This document shows, piece by piece, positions 46,078 to 54,761 of a stretch of DNA of 64,000 bases. The notes below the pieces were generated by a model, which made no database searches, was not told the DNA's origin, and was given only the letters and a program-made list of their open reading frames with translations. The stretch comes from Chryseobacterium sp. (GTDB lineage: Bacteria > Bacteroidota > Bacteroidia > Flavobacteriales > Weeksellaceae). The number at the start of each line of letters is the position of its first letter. The first letter of the stretch is position 1. The translations under genes and the position numbers were made by a program. The DNA is taken from assembly GCF_019236175.1 (NCBI RefSeq), contig NZ_JAFAJM010000019.1, positions 1-64,000 of the forward strand, given 5' to 3'.

Positions 46078-47022
46078 ATGAAATCATTGAAAGTCGTTTT
46101 TTTAGGAACTCCAGAGTTTGCCAAGAATTCTTTGGAAGCTATTCATCAATCTCATCATCAGGTTGTAGGTGTCGTAACTGTTGCAGACAAAGCCAGTGGC
46201 CGCGGTCAGAAAGTTCACCAGTCACCTGTAAAAATATATGCCTCAGAAAATAATATCCCTGTTTTTCAGCCTGAAAAACTGAGAAACCCTGAATTCTTAG
46301 AAGAACTGAAAAAACTGGAAGCCGATGTTTTTGTTGTTGTAGCTTTCAGAATGATGCCTAAAGTTCTTTTTGAAATGCCTGAAATGGGAACATTTAACCT
46401 TCACGCCTCTCTGCTTCCTGATTACCGTGGAGCTGCTCCTATCAATTACGCAGTAATCAACGGGGAAGAAAAAACGGGTGCTACTACATTCTTCATCAAT
46501 GAAAAAATTGATGAAGGAAATATTCTGCTGCAGGAAGAATTTGAGATTTTATCTGATGAAAATGCAGGAAGCCTTCATGACAGACTTATGGAAATGGGAG
46601 CAAAACTAGTGGTAAAAACACTGAACGGCCTTGCAGAGCATTCAATTGAAGAAAAACCTCAGCCTCAGGTAGAGCACCCTAAAAATGCCTATAAAATATT
46701 TAAAGAAGATACCAGAATCAACTGGAAAGCTCCTTCAAAAACAGTTCATCAGTTTATTCTCGGAATGTCACCTTATCCCGCAGCCTTCACTACCTTAAAA
46801 ATAGGAGAAGATGAAAAAGGATTAAAGATTTTCAGCGGAAAGTTTGAGGTTTCTGAACATGGAAAACCTGCAGGGACACTGGATATTTCAAAAAATGAAT
46901 TCAAAATCTATACACAGGACGGATTTTATCTTCCTGAAGAACTTCAGCTGGAAGGAAAAAAAAGAATGACGGTGAAAGATTTCCTGAACGGTTTCAGAAA
47001 TTTTGATGAAATAACACTGTAA
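46078..47022 (+). CDS. fmt: Methionyl-tRNA formyltransferase Fmt
   Basis: The 314-residue enzyme formylates initiator Met-tRNA. The formyltransferase domain has VVFLGTPEFAKNSLEAI at the start and the catalytic NLHASLLPDYRGAAPINYAVINGEEKTGATTFFI, with the Asn-His-Asp set partly visible. A C-terminal tRNA-binding domain starts near residue 205 (INWKAPSKTVHQFILGMSPYPAAF). Its length equals E. coli Fmt. The promoter leaves almost no 5' leader. A terminator shared with the convergent Crp/Fnr gene follows. Confidence 0.96.
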   Translation: MKSLKVVFLGTPEFAKNSLEAIHQSHHQVVGVVTVADKASGRGQKVHQSPVKIYASENNIPVFQPEKLRNPEFLEELKKLEADVFVVVAFRMMPKVLFEMPEMGTFNLHASLLPDYRGAAPINYAVINGEEKTGATTFFINEKIDEGNILLQEEFEILSDENAGSLHDRLMEMGAKLVVKTLNGLAEHSIEEKPQPQVEHPKNAYKIFKEDTRINWKAPSKTVHQFILGMSPYPAAFTTLKIGEDEKGLKIFSGKFEVSEHGKPAGTLDISKNEFKIYTQDGFYLPEELQLEGKKRMTVKDFLNGFRNFDEITL

Positions 47023-47041
47023 ACAAACGACGTTATATATT

Positions 47042-47078
47042 AAAAGACACCACCAATTTTATACTTGTGGTGTCTTTT
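47042..47078. terminator. Bidirectional terminator between fmt and the Crp/Fnr gene
   Basis: AAAAGACACCAC (47042-47053) pairs perfectly with GTGGTGTCTTTT (47067-47078), with A/T-rich flanks. Confidence 0.85.
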
Positions 47079-47079
47079 A

Positions 47080-47670
47080 TTATTTATCATTTATTTTATT
47101 GGCAATCTTCCGACGAATCCTACTTATAAATTCCGGTGTAACACCTAAATAAGCAGCAATCTGTATATTGGTAAGCCGATTGGCTGTTTCCGGATATTCT
47201 CTAAGAAAATCCAGATACCGCTCATCAGACGTTTTGCTCAGGTTAGCAATAATTCTGCGTTGTAATGCTATAATTGATTTCTGAAATTTCAGCCTCATTA
47301 GTTTTTCTACTTCCGGAATTTCTACATACAATTTTTCTTTATTTTCTTTCGAAATAAGAAGGATCTCGCTGTCTTCAATAGCCTGAATATTCAGTTTCGA
47401 CGGAATTCGGTTGACAAAGCTGTCAATATCAGAAATCCACCAATTCTCAATTCCAAAATACAATACCTGTTCAGCTCCGTGATGATCTGTATGTGAAACT
47501 TTAAAACAACCTTTGACTACAAACCCTTCAAAGCTACAGACCTCCCCTTCTCTCAAAAGAAAGTTTTTTTTCTTTACCTTCAGAAGATTGAACGCACTGC
47601 AATAACGATCCAGTTTTTCGTCTGAAATGTCAACATATCCTTTGATATGATTTTTTAAGGCTCCGGTCAT
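47080..47670 (-). CDS. Crp/Fnr-family transcriptional regulator
   Basis: The 196-residue protein has a cyclic-nucleotide-binding-like beta-roll (about 25-115: REGEVCSFEGFVVKGCFKVSHTD ... YFGIENWWISDIDSFV) and a helix-turn-helix (about 150-190: RLTNIQIAAYLGVTPEFISRIRRKI). The phosphate-binding cassette of true cAMP receptors (RxS) is not evident, so the ligand, if any, is unknown. The gene starts 12 bases after the ribB terminator hairpin, so its expression may depend on read-through. Confidence 0.9.
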   Translation of the reverse strand: MTGALKNHIKGYVDISDEKLDRYCSAFNLLKVKKKNFLLREGEVCSFEGFVVKGCFKVSHTDHHGAEQVLYFGIENWWISDIDSFVNRIPSKLNIQAIEDSEILLISKENKEKLYVEIPEVEKLMRLKFQKSIIALQRRIIANLSKTSDERYLDFLREYPETANRLTNIQIAAYLGVTPEFISRIRRKIANKINDK

Positions 47671-47682
47671 GGTTTAAAAATA

Positions 47683-47715
47683 AAAAAAGGTTTAGAAAAA
47701 TCCTAAACCTTTTTT
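47683..47715 (-). terminator. ribB terminator
   Basis: AAAAAAGGTTTAG (47683-47695) pairs perfectly over 13 bp with CTAAACCTTTTTT (47703-47715). On the minus strand it ends in T-rich sequence, just before the Crp/Fnr gene. Confidence 0.85.
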
Positions 47716-47772
47716 GTCATTATTTATAAGTATTTTCACAGCTGCACCGATACAATACTAATGATGCGCAGA

Positions 47773-48894
47773 TTATAATTGAACCAGCTCAGTTACTTCT
47801 ACATCATATCCTCCAACCTGAGGTTTGATATTAGGATTTTGAGTGATTACTTTAAACTTATTAATTCCCAAGTTCTTTAAAATTTGCGTTCCGATACCAT
47901 AATCTCTGTAATTGTACGCTAAAGTAGGATGCTGCTCCTGCCCATCCTGATAGTTTAAGAACTGTTGTAATTTTCTCAGTGTATTTTCTGAGTTTGAAAC
48001 ATTATTGATAAAGATGATAGCCCCTTTTCCTGCTTCATTCACCATACCGGTAACTTTTTCCAATAAAGGTTTCTCACCGTTATTCAATCTTGTTAGAACA
48101 TCAAAATAAGAATCTGAAGACTGTACTCTTACTAAAACAGGTTCATCTACTGTCCATGCACCTTTAGTCAATGCAAAATGAATCTGATCGTTTGAGGTTT
48201 CTCTGAAAGCATAGAAATCAAAATCACCATAATGTGTTTTTACTTTTTTCTCTTCCAGTCTTTCTACCAGATTTCCTTTTTTAAGCTGGTAATGAATCAA
48301 ATCTTCAATAGAGACGATTTTCATATCGTGTTTCTGAGCAAAGGCATGAAGTTCAGGCAGACGAGACATTGTTCCATCTTCATTCATGATCTCACAGATC
48401 ACTCCGCCTTCTTTTAAACCTGCTAAATGAGTAAGATCAATTGCAGCTTCAGTATGTCCTGCTCTTTTTAAAACACCTCCTTTTCTGGCACGAAGCGGGA
48501 AAATGTGTCCCGGTCTCATAAAATCTGTAGGTTTAGATTTTTCATCCATCAGAGCTAAAATTGTTTTTGCTCTGTCTCCGGCTGAAATTCCTGTAGAAGT
48601 TCCGTTACCCAAGAGGTCAACAGATACGGTAAAAGCAGTTTCTTTAGGATCGCTGCTTCTGCTTACCATCACTTCAAGGCCAAGTTCATCACATCTTTTT
48701 TCAGGCAGTGGCATACAGATCAGACCTCTTCCGTGAAGTGCCATGAAATTAATAATTTCCGGCGTTGTCAGTTCTGCTGCGCAAAGAAAATCACCTTCAT
48801 TTTCTCTGTCTTCATCATCTACTACTATGATTATTTTACCATTTCTAAGGTCTTCGATAGCCTCCGGAATAGTATTTAATTTAATATCAGACAT
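47773..48894 (-). CDS. ribB: 3,4-dihydroxy-2-butanone-4-phosphate synthase with degenerate GTP cyclohydrolase II domain (RibBA-like)
   Basis: The 373-residue protein joins a complete RibB domain (1-205) to a RibA-like domain (210-373). RibB makes the four-carbon riboflavin precursor from ribulose 5-phosphate; its acidic loop VDDEDRENEGDF, RPGHIFPLRARKGGVLKRAGHTEAAIDL and the following residues are intact. The RibA half keeps LAYNYRDYGIGTQILKNLGI, but it has no cysteine at all. The three zinc ligands of GTP cyclohydrolase II and its CDCG motif are therefore missing, and that activity is almost certainly lost. A separate RibA must exist elsewhere. Confidence 0.92.
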   Translation of the reverse strand: MSDIKLNTIPEAIEDLRNGKIIIVVDDEDRENEGDFLCAAELTTPEIINFMALHGRGLICMPLPEKRCDELGLEVMVSRSSDPKETAFTVSVDLLGNGTSTGISAGDRAKTILALMDEKSKPTDFMRPGHIFPLRARKGGVLKRAGHTEAAIDLTHLAGLKEGGVICEIMNEDGTMSRLPELHAFAQKHDMKIVSIEDLIHYQLKKGNLVERLEEKKVKTHYGDFDFYAFRETSNDQIHFALTKGAWTVDEPVLVRVQSSDSYFDVLTRLNNGEKPLLEKVTGMVNEAGKGAIIFINNVSNSENTLRKLQQFLNYQDGQEQHPTLAYNYRDYGIGTQILKNLGINKFKVITQNPNIKPQVGGYDVEVTELVQL

Positions 48895-48912
48895 TTTTAC
48901 GTTTTATTTGTG

Positions 48913-48945
48913 CAAAGATACTCATAAAAATAGGCATTTGCCAAT
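48913..48945 (-). promoter_or_regulatory. Promoter of ribB
   Basis: The minus-strand -7 box TATCTTTG (48913-48920) has a -33-like ATTG (48942-48945) 21 bases upstream. The leader is about 15 bases, too short for an FMN riboswitch. Confidence 0.6.
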
Positions 48946-48962
48946 TAATTATGAATGGTTTA

Positions 48963-49967
48963 CTAGGCTTTGAATAAAGAGCTTACTGCATTTCTTATAA
49001 TTTCATAAGACCTCAGTCTTTTCTGGTGGTCATAGATATGAGAGTTGATCATCAGCTCATCCACATTAAAGCGCTCCTGAAAATCGGTCAGTTTTTCCTG
49101 AATTTCCTTTTGATTTCCAATAAAAGTATATCTCAGTTTCTGAAGAACCATAGATTTTTCCATAGGTGACCATATTTCATCCATATCATCCACCGGCGGG
49201 GCAAAAGGCTTTCTGTCATTTCTTACGATATTAATAAATGCCTGAAATAAGGTGGTGGAAATGGTATGAGCTTCTTCAGAAGTTTCTGCAGCCACACCGT
49301 TTACGCAGGCAATAATGTAAGGTTTATCCAGATATCGGGAAGGCTCAAAATGTTCTCTGTAAATTTTAAAAGCCATCTCCATCTGCTCAGGGGCAAAATG
49401 TCCCGCAAAAGCATAGGGTAAACCAAGCTCTGCAGCAAGCCATGCACTATCTGTACTTGAACCTAAAATATAAAGCGGAATATCCAGCCCTTCTCCGGGA
49501 ATGGCACGTACCATAGCCTCCGAATTTTCTTTGGAAAAATATCTTTGAAGCTCCAAAATCTGCCTTGGAAACTGTTCGTTGATAATAGCCGGATTTCTTC
49601 CCAGTGCCTGAGCTGTCAAACCATCTGTTCCGGGAGCCCGCCCTAATCCGAGATCAATTCTTCCCGGGAAAAGGGATTCCAGAGTTCCGAACTGTTCTGC
49701 AATAATCAGAGAACTGTGATTGGGAAGCATTATTCCTCCCGATCCTACTCTTATTGTTTTGGTTCCGTTGGCAATAAATCCGATTAAAACTGAAGTCGCA
49801 GAACTGGCAATACTTTCCATATTGTGATGTTCGGCCAGCCAGAATCTTTTATAGTTTAAATTTTCAGCATGATTGGCTAAAGATAAGCTGTCCTGAAAAG
49901 TATCATGAATGCTTTTCCCTTGCTTTACCGGCGCAAGGTCTAAAACAGAAATTTCAAAATTTTTCAT
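48963..49967 (-). CDS. LLM-class flavin-dependent oxidoreductase
   Basis: This 334-residue luciferase-like protein binds FMN and is predicted to oxidise small organic substrates. Recognisable segments are the N-terminal [92 protein letters not shown], and [27 protein letters not shown]. This resembles the YhbW/alkanal-monooxygenase-like group of short-chain members. The substrate is unknown. It is transcribed alone, upstream of ribB on the same strand. Confidence 0.9.
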   Translation of the reverse strand: MKNFEISVLDLAPVKQGKSIHDTFQDSLSLANHAENLNYKRFWLAEHHNMESIASSATSVLIGFIANGTKTIRVGSGGIMLPNHSSLIIAEQFGTLESLFPGRIDLGLGRAPGTDGLTAQALGRNPAIINEQFPRQILELQRYFSKENSEAMVRAIPGEGLDIPLYILGSSTDSAWLAAELGLPYAFAGHFAPEQMEMAFKIYREHFEPSRYLDKPYIIACVNGVAAETSEEAHTISTTLFQAFINIVRNDRKPFAPPVDDMDEIWSPMEKSMVLQKLRYTFIGNQKEIQEKLTDFQERFNVDELMINSHIYDHQKRLRSYEIIRNAVSSLFKA

Positions 49968-50338
49968 ATTAAGAAGTTATTTTTAAAGGTGATAAGAATC
50001 TCCTTTGTCAATTTCATAATTATAAATGGGGGTTTATAAAACCAAGCAAATTTAATACATCTGAATTGCATTAGTTACTTTTTGTAATTGATAGGATTGA
50101 TGAGTGAGTTCAGGAAAAAACTATCGGAAAAGTCTAAGATATTAGGGATATCTTTTGTACATGATGTTCAAAAACTAAACTAAAACGATGTACATCCTCT
50201 TTGTAATTTTAATAAACTCACTTTAAACAATCAATACAATAACAACATTTTCAATAAAAATAACTCATTAAAAAGAGAAATAAATCACTATATTAGTATC
50301 GAAAACAAAACATATTATACACCATTAAAAATATCCTT
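49968..50338. other. Intergenic region with paired TGTACA palindromes
   Basis: This 371-base gap between divergent genes contains the LLM -7 box (50047-50054) and two TGTACA palindromes at 50156-50161 and 50189-50194, 33 bases (about three helical turns) apart. They lie within the larger inverted pair TGTACAT/ATGTACA. No convincing -7 box for the protease gene was found. The rest is AT-rich and featureless. Confidence 0.45.
50047..50054 (-). promoter_or_regulatory. -7 box of the LLM oxidoreductase gene
   Basis: TAAATTTG on the minus strand fits the consensus. The leader would be about 75 bases. No -33 was found. Confidence 0.45.
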
Positions 50339-51187
50339 ATGAACAAAAAATCTAATGACTTATTGCATCATAGGTCACTGATAAAGAGAACAATCTTTGC
50401 AGGCCTGATTTTATCTGTTGTAGCAGCTTCTTGCAGTAAAAACAATGATGAGCTGATAACAGAAACCCAGGCAACAGCTGCCGGTATTGAGAATCTTAAA
50501 AAAGGGATGCTGGAAGGCCAGGAAATTACCTATGAAAGAAAAAACGGAATGAATTTTTTCCAGGGAGATATTGTACTTTCCGACCAGCAGTTATCCGGAG
50601 GCCTTTCTGCCAATAAAGGCGGAGCCAGCCTGTCCAGATGGCCCGGAGGTAAAATTTACTATACCGTTGCAAACAATATGGGCTCTATTAATGCCAATAA
50701 AATCACTACGGCAGTTAATGAATATAACGCAAAAACCAATACCCAATGGATTCCCCGTACCAATCAGACTAATTATGTGGAATTTATTTTCGGAAGTTCA
50801 TCCGGATCAGACGGATGGGCACATATCGGATATCAGGGCGGAAAACAAACCATTTCATTAGATCAGTATATTTCCGTGGGATCGGTCATTCACGAAATGG
50901 GACATACCGTTGGACTTTATCACGAGCATTCCCGTAAAGACAGAGATCAGTATGTGAGCATCCAGTGGAACAATATCCAGGACGGACAGGCCTATAATTT
51001 TAATCAATATACTTCAGGAACGGATATAGGTCCTTTCAACATTAATTCAGTGATGATGTACTGGCCTACTTCCTACTCCAAAAACGGGCTTCCTACAATC
51101 AAAAAAGCTGATAATACGAATTTTACTTATAGCAGAACAGGGTTTACAACCGGAGATATCAATACGATTAACACCATGTATCCTTAA
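50339..51187 (+). CDS. Astacin-like (M12) zinc metalloprotease lipoprotein
   Basis: The 282-residue protein has a lipoprotein signal (FAGLILSVVAASC). It then has an astacin catalytic domain with the zinc motif HEMGHTVGLYHEHSRKDRDQY (His185, Glu186, His189, His195) and a Met-turn SVMMYWPTSYS with the astacin Tyr. The family is best known from astacin and, in flavobacteria, flavastacin. The propeptide is short and the lipid anchor suggests cell-surface attachment. The substrate is unknown. It is a single gene; the convergent helicase gene begins 46 bases beyond its stop. Confidence 0.92.
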   Translation: MNKKSNDLLHHRSLIKRTIFAGLILSVVAASCSKNNDELITETQATAAGIENLKKGMLEGQEITYERKNGMNFFQGDIVLSDQQLSGGLSANKGGASLSRWPGGKIYYTVANNMGSINANKITTAVNEYNAKTNTQWIPRTNQTNYVEFIFGSSSGSDGWAHIGYQGGKQTISLDQYISVGSVIHEMGHTVGLYHEHSRKDRDQYVSIQWNNIQDGQAYNFNQYTSGTDIGPFNINSVMMYWPTSYSKNGLPTIKKADNTNFTYSRTGFTTGDINTINTMYP

Positions 51188-51233
51188 TTCCTGATCCGCA
51201 GAAAGGCCTTATAAAATAATCAGGAAAAGAATC

Positions 51234-53360
51234 TTATGAATTCTTTTCCTTTTTATAATTATAATGATTTAAAAGAATCCTGATCTCGTTAAATTCAAAA
51301 TTGCTTGGAAGTACATTCTTCCATTCCGTAAGTGTTTCGTGTGGTTTTTTGTAAAATTCCGTTTCGAAAGCCTTAATTTTATCTGAAGTAATAACTCTTG
51401 AAATATCCAGCAACCCCTGTTCTGCAAATTTCGCAAGGTGCCCGATTACCGTTTCTTTTACCAATCCTCTTTCCAGTGCAATTTCCCCAATGGTTTTTCC
51501 CTGTTCAAATAACTGAAAAGTGAGCACCTGAGAAGGAACTTTAGCAATTTTCAGATTGATCTCTTTATCATTTTTCTCGTCTAACAGTTTTGTCTCAAGC
51601 AGATAGATATCTTTAAGACTGTTTAAATATTCTTCAATATCTTCCAGCCAGATTCTGAATTCATCATTGTATTGTTTAAGGCCTTTTGCTCCTTTAATTT
51701 CAGCATAAAATTCTTTTAAAGGATCAAAAATTTTATTTCTGGTTTCCGTAAAGAAAAAATTAACAGCCCCTTTGGTTTTACTTTCAATTTCAGACCATTC
51801 TTCTTTTTTCTCAATAAAATGACTGACTTTCTGGAAAATAATTCTTTCCAGCTTTTCAAAGATTTTACCCAGATTCACAGCTTCATGTTTCAGCTGAAGA
51901 TAAAGCTGATTCGTTTTTACATGATCCAGGTTTTTGGTCACAACTGAAAGTTTATTCCAGTCTTCGACTTCTTTTAAAAACCATACACAATCTACTGTAC
52001 GGAGTACTTTTCTGATACTATAATCATATTTTTCCTGATTCAGAATAGATTCGATATGATCGTTTACCACAGTATCTGAATGAAAATGCTGGATTCTGCT
52101 GTCTTTAAAAATGACTTCGGGTGTAATTTTTGATTTTAAAACAATTCCTTCCAGTGTTCGGCACCGTGATAAAGCTACATACACCTGACCGGCAGTAAAA
52201 CTTTTTCCGGCATCAATAATAACTTTGTCAAACGTCAACCCCTGGCTCTTATGAATTGTTACCGCCCAGGCAAGTTTAATAGGAAATTGTTCAAAACTGC
52301 CTAATACTTCTTCCTGAATTGTTTTATCTGTATCCAGGAAATATTTTTTCTGTTCCCAGGTTTCTCTTTTTACGGTAATTTCTCTTTCACTTTCATCAAG
52401 AACAATCCGGATTTCATTTTCATCAAGACCGATAATCTCACCCAGTTTCCCGTTAAAATATTTCTTTTCACCGGAAATATCATTCCTGATAAACATGACC
52501 TGTGCACCGATTTTAAGTTCCAGGAACTGCTCATTCGGAAACTGGTTTTCTTTAAAATCTCCAACAAGCTTGGCTTCATAAGTCTGAGCATCCACTTTTA
52601 TTTCTGCCAGCTTCTCCTGATTGATTTCATCCGCCATTTTATTATGAGAACACAGATATACATAAGACTCTTTTCCCATATCAAAATCAGGATCGTATCT
52701 TTCATTCAGGTGGTCGAAATCAATATTCGCCACATCGCCATCCCTGATTGCATTCAGAATCTCCAGAAAACCCTGGTCAGACTGGCGGTACACTTTCGTA
52801 AGCTCAATCGTTACAATAGGTATATCTTTAATGGCATGGCTATCAAAAAAGAACGGAGAATTGTAATACATTTTTAAAATATGCTCATCTCTTACCACCG
52901 GCGGAAGCTGGTAAAGATCTCCTATAAACAGCATCTGTACGCCTCCAAACCGCTGATTATTTCTTCTGATAAATCTCAACGAGAAATCCATCATATCCAG
53001 TACGTCTGCTCTCAACATAGAAACCTCATCAATAATGATAATTTCAACCTCTCTTAAAAGCTTCAGTTTATCCTTTCGGTATTTGAAATGAGGCATCAGA
53101 TCAGCTATATTATTAGCCAGACTGGTATCTATTCTCTCTGTCGTAGGCAGAAAAGTTCTTAACGGTAACCCAAACATGGAATGAATGGTAACTCCGCCGG
53201 CATTGATTGCGGCAATCCCCGTAGGAGCCACTACAATATGCTTTTTCTTGGTACGTTTTACAAAATCATTAAGAAATGTAGTTTTTCCTGTTCCTGCTTT
53301 TCCGGTCAGGAATACACTTCTGTTGGTATGTTCTAATAAGTCAAAAAAATGATTGTTCAT
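51234..53360 (-). CDS. Pif1-like helicase with C-terminal helix-turn-helix domain
   Basis: The 708-residue protein begins with a superfamily 1B helicase core. Visible motifs are Walker A FLTGKAGTGKTTFLNDFV, VVAPTGIAAINAGGVTIHSMF, EVEIIIIDEVSMLRADVLD, FIGDLYQLPPVV, and a late LAWAVTIHKSQGLTFDKVIID with YVALSRCRTLEGI. This is the Pif1/RecD2-like pattern. After about residue 460 a long helical region leads to a helix-turn-helix-like segment near the end (LFEQGKTIGEIALERGLVKETVIGHLAKF), as in RQC-associated HTH_40 domains. Role: DNA unwinding in replication or repair. The start at 53360 is fixed by the -7 box 6 bases upstream. Confidence 0.9.
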   Translation of the reverse strand: MNNHFFDLLEHTNRSVFLTGKAGTGKTTFLNDFVKRTKKKHIVVAPTGIAAINAGGVTIHSMFGLPLRTFLPTTERIDTSLANNIADLMPHFKYRKDKLKLLREVEIIIIDEVSMLRADVLDMMDFSLRFIRRNNQRFGGVQMLFIGDLYQLPPVVRDEHILKMYYNSPFFFDSHAIKDIPIVTIELTKVYRQSDQGFLEILNAIRDGDVANIDFDHLNERYDPDFDMGKESYVYLCSHNKMADEINQEKLAEIKVDAQTYEAKLVGDFKENQFPNEQFLELKIGAQVMFIRNDISGEKKYFNGKLGEIIGLDENEIRIVLDESEREITVKRETWEQKKYFLDTDKTIQEEVLGSFEQFPIKLAWAVTIHKSQGLTFDKVIIDAGKSFTAGQVYVALSRCRTLEGIVLKSKITPEVIFKDSRIQHFHSDTVVNDHIESILNQEKYDYSIRKVLRTVDCVWFLKEVEDWNKLSVVTKNLDHVKTNQLYLQLKHEAVNLGKIFEKLERIIFQKVSHFIEKKEEWSEIESKTKGAVNFFFTETRNKIFDPLKEFYAEIKGAKGLKQYNDEFRIWLEDIEEYLNSLKDIYLLETKLLDEKNDKEINLKIAKVPSQVLTFQLFEQGKTIGEIALERGLVKETVIGHLAKFAEQGLLDISRVITSDKIKAFETEFYKKPHETLTEWKNVLPSNFEFNEIRILLNHYNYKKEKNS

Positions 53361-53366
53361 CGTTGT

Positions 53367-53374
53367 CAAAAATA
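53367..53374 (-). promoter_or_regulatory. -7 box of the Pif1-like gene, probably leaderless
   Basis: TATTTTTG on the minus strand matches consensus and ends 6 bases before the ATG at 53360. This also rules out the in-frame start further upstream. Confidence 0.6.
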
Positions 53375-53442
53375 CGGAAATGAATTTGATTTTCTTACCT
53401 TGGCACAAGTTTTGAAAAATCTTAAAAAGAACAATGTCTAAA

Positions 53443-53895
53443 ATGAAAAAAAATTTACTCTATATCCCGATTGTGGTATTATCTACTACAATTAGTCTGG
53501 TTTCCTGTAATACATCGAAGAATGCCAATACCAATCTTCCCAAAGATATTTCAGAAAGACCTGTCGATGAAGACAGTCAGAAATATGATCAGGCCCAGCT
53601 GGATAGATTAAAAGCATCTATTGAATCTGAAGTTTCAGGAGAAAAGTGTACGGATGCCAATGACTGGACATTTGCTCCAATGGGTATAAAATCATGTGGC
53701 GGACCTCAGCAGTATATCGCTTATCCTAAAAAAATAGAAACCCGTATTTTACCAAGAATTAAGGAGTATACTGATAAAGTAAGAATTTTTAATGAAAAAT
53801 ATAATATTATGTCCGATTGTATAATGGTGATGCCTCCTACTTCTCTTAAATGTGTGAATGGAAAAGTAAGATTGATTACTCCGGAAAATAATTAA
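53443..53895 (+). CDS. Small cysteine-containing lipoprotein, function unknown
   Basis: The 150-residue product has a lipoprotein signal (LLYIPIVVLSTTISLVSC). It then has a domain with a recognisable pattern: EVSGEKCTDANDWTFAPMGIKSCGGPQQYIAYPKKI, with further cysteines in SDCIMV and SLKCVNG. Four mature cysteines suggest two disulfides. I have seen this CxxxxxWxFxxxGxKxCGGxxxYxxYP layout in uncharacterised Bacteroidota proteins but cannot name a function. The start at 53443 is chosen over the ATG at 53434 for a better signal sequence. Confidence 0.7.
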   Translation: MKKNLLYIPIVVLSTTISLVSCNTSKNANTNLPKDISERPVDEDSQKYDQAQLDRLKASIESEVSGEKCTDANDWTFAPMGIKSCGGPQQYIAYPKKIETRILPRIKEYTDKVRIFNEKYNIMSDCIMVMPPTSLKCVNGKVRLITPENN

Positions 53896-53967
53896 AAATA
53901 AAGCAAAGGTTCTATATCAAATCTACACAAATTCCATCAGGAGTTTTTTACACTAGGATTGATATAC

Positions 53968-53993
53968 AAAGCTCCATCAGAAGATGGAGCTTT
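53968..53993. terminator. Bidirectional terminator
   Basis: AAAGCTCCATC (53968-53978) pairs perfectly with GATGGAGCTTT (53983-53993) around AGAA. It lies between the lipoprotein gene and the convergent gamma carbonic anhydrase gene. Confidence 0.85.
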
Positions 53994-54041
53994 ATTATAA
54001 TTTTTACAGGATACTATTCAGACCGGAATCTGAATCATTCC

Positions 54042-54578
54042 TTACAATTCGTAGTCTTTCACATTTTCTTTATACCATGAAGAATATTTCACATAATTAT
54101 CTGCGATCCTGTTTACTTCTCCTTCCAGTAACTGTGCATTGATATCTTTAATTTTTCTTGCCGGTACTCCGCCCCAGACTTCACCCGACTTAATGTGAGT
54201 TCCCTGAGTAACAACAGAACCTGCTCCTACAATAGAATTTTCCTCTACTAAACAATCATCCATAACAATAGCTCCCATTCCAATCAGGACATTGTCTTTA
54301 ATGGTACATCCATGGACAATGGCATTATGCCCTATAGAAACATTATTGCCAATATTCAGGGGATGTTTCTGATACGTGCAGTGCAGCATTGCATTATCCT
54401 GGACATTCACTTTATCACCCATTTTTATATAATGTACATCCCCTCTGATAACTGCATTATACCAAACACTGCAGTCTTGTCCCATCGTCACATCTCCGAT
54501 AATGGTTGCTGTTTCAGCTAAAAAAGTATTTCCCCCGATTTGCGGTCTTTTTCCTAATAGTTCTTTTATAAGTGCCAT
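54042..54578 (-). CDS. Gamma carbonic anhydrase family protein
   Basis: This 178-residue left-handed beta-helix protein of the YrdA/PaaY/CaiE group has hexapeptide repeats from residue 15 onward. Zinc-ligand histidines are visible in the expected places: DNAMLHCTYQKHPLNIGNNVSIGHNAIVHGCTIKDNVLIG. SVWYNAVIRGDVHYIKMGDKVNVQDNA and GVPARKIKDI are further family signatures. Some members hydrate CO2, others are inactive or act on acyl-CoA. Activity here cannot be judged. It is a single gene, cytoplasmic. Confidence 0.92.
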   Translation of the reverse strand: MALIKELLGKRPQIGGNTFLAETATIIGDVTMGQDCSVWYNAVIRGDVHYIKMGDKVNVQDNAMLHCTYQKHPLNIGNNVSIGHNAIVHGCTIKDNVLIGMGAIVMDDCLVEENSIVGAGSVVTQGTHIKSGEVWGGVPARKIKDINAQLLEGEVNRIADNYVKYSSWYKENVKDYEL

Positions 54579-54732
54579 AGTTTTAATTTGAAAATTTAAT
54601 AATAAACTTATTTAAAGATAAAAGTCCTGACAGTTGCATTGAATAATTTTTAAATTTCCCGATATCTAACTTCTAAATTAAAGCGATAGCAAAAATCTAA
54701 CTCTCAATTTTCAGCTTCTGACTTCTAATGCG

Positions 54733-54740
54733 TATTTTTG
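54733..54740 (+). promoter_or_regulatory. -7 box of the Nfu-NAD(P)H reductase-hemH operon
   Basis: TATTTTTG matches consensus. A -33-like TTTC (54709-54712) lies 20 bases upstream. The leader is about 18 bases to the ATG at 54762. Confidence 0.6.
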
Positions 54741-54761
54741 TATCTCAAATTTAACGAAAAA

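Noticed and set aside
48895..48962. FMN riboswitch before ribB
   Set aside because: The predicted leader is only about 15 bases and no RFN-type conserved segments are present.
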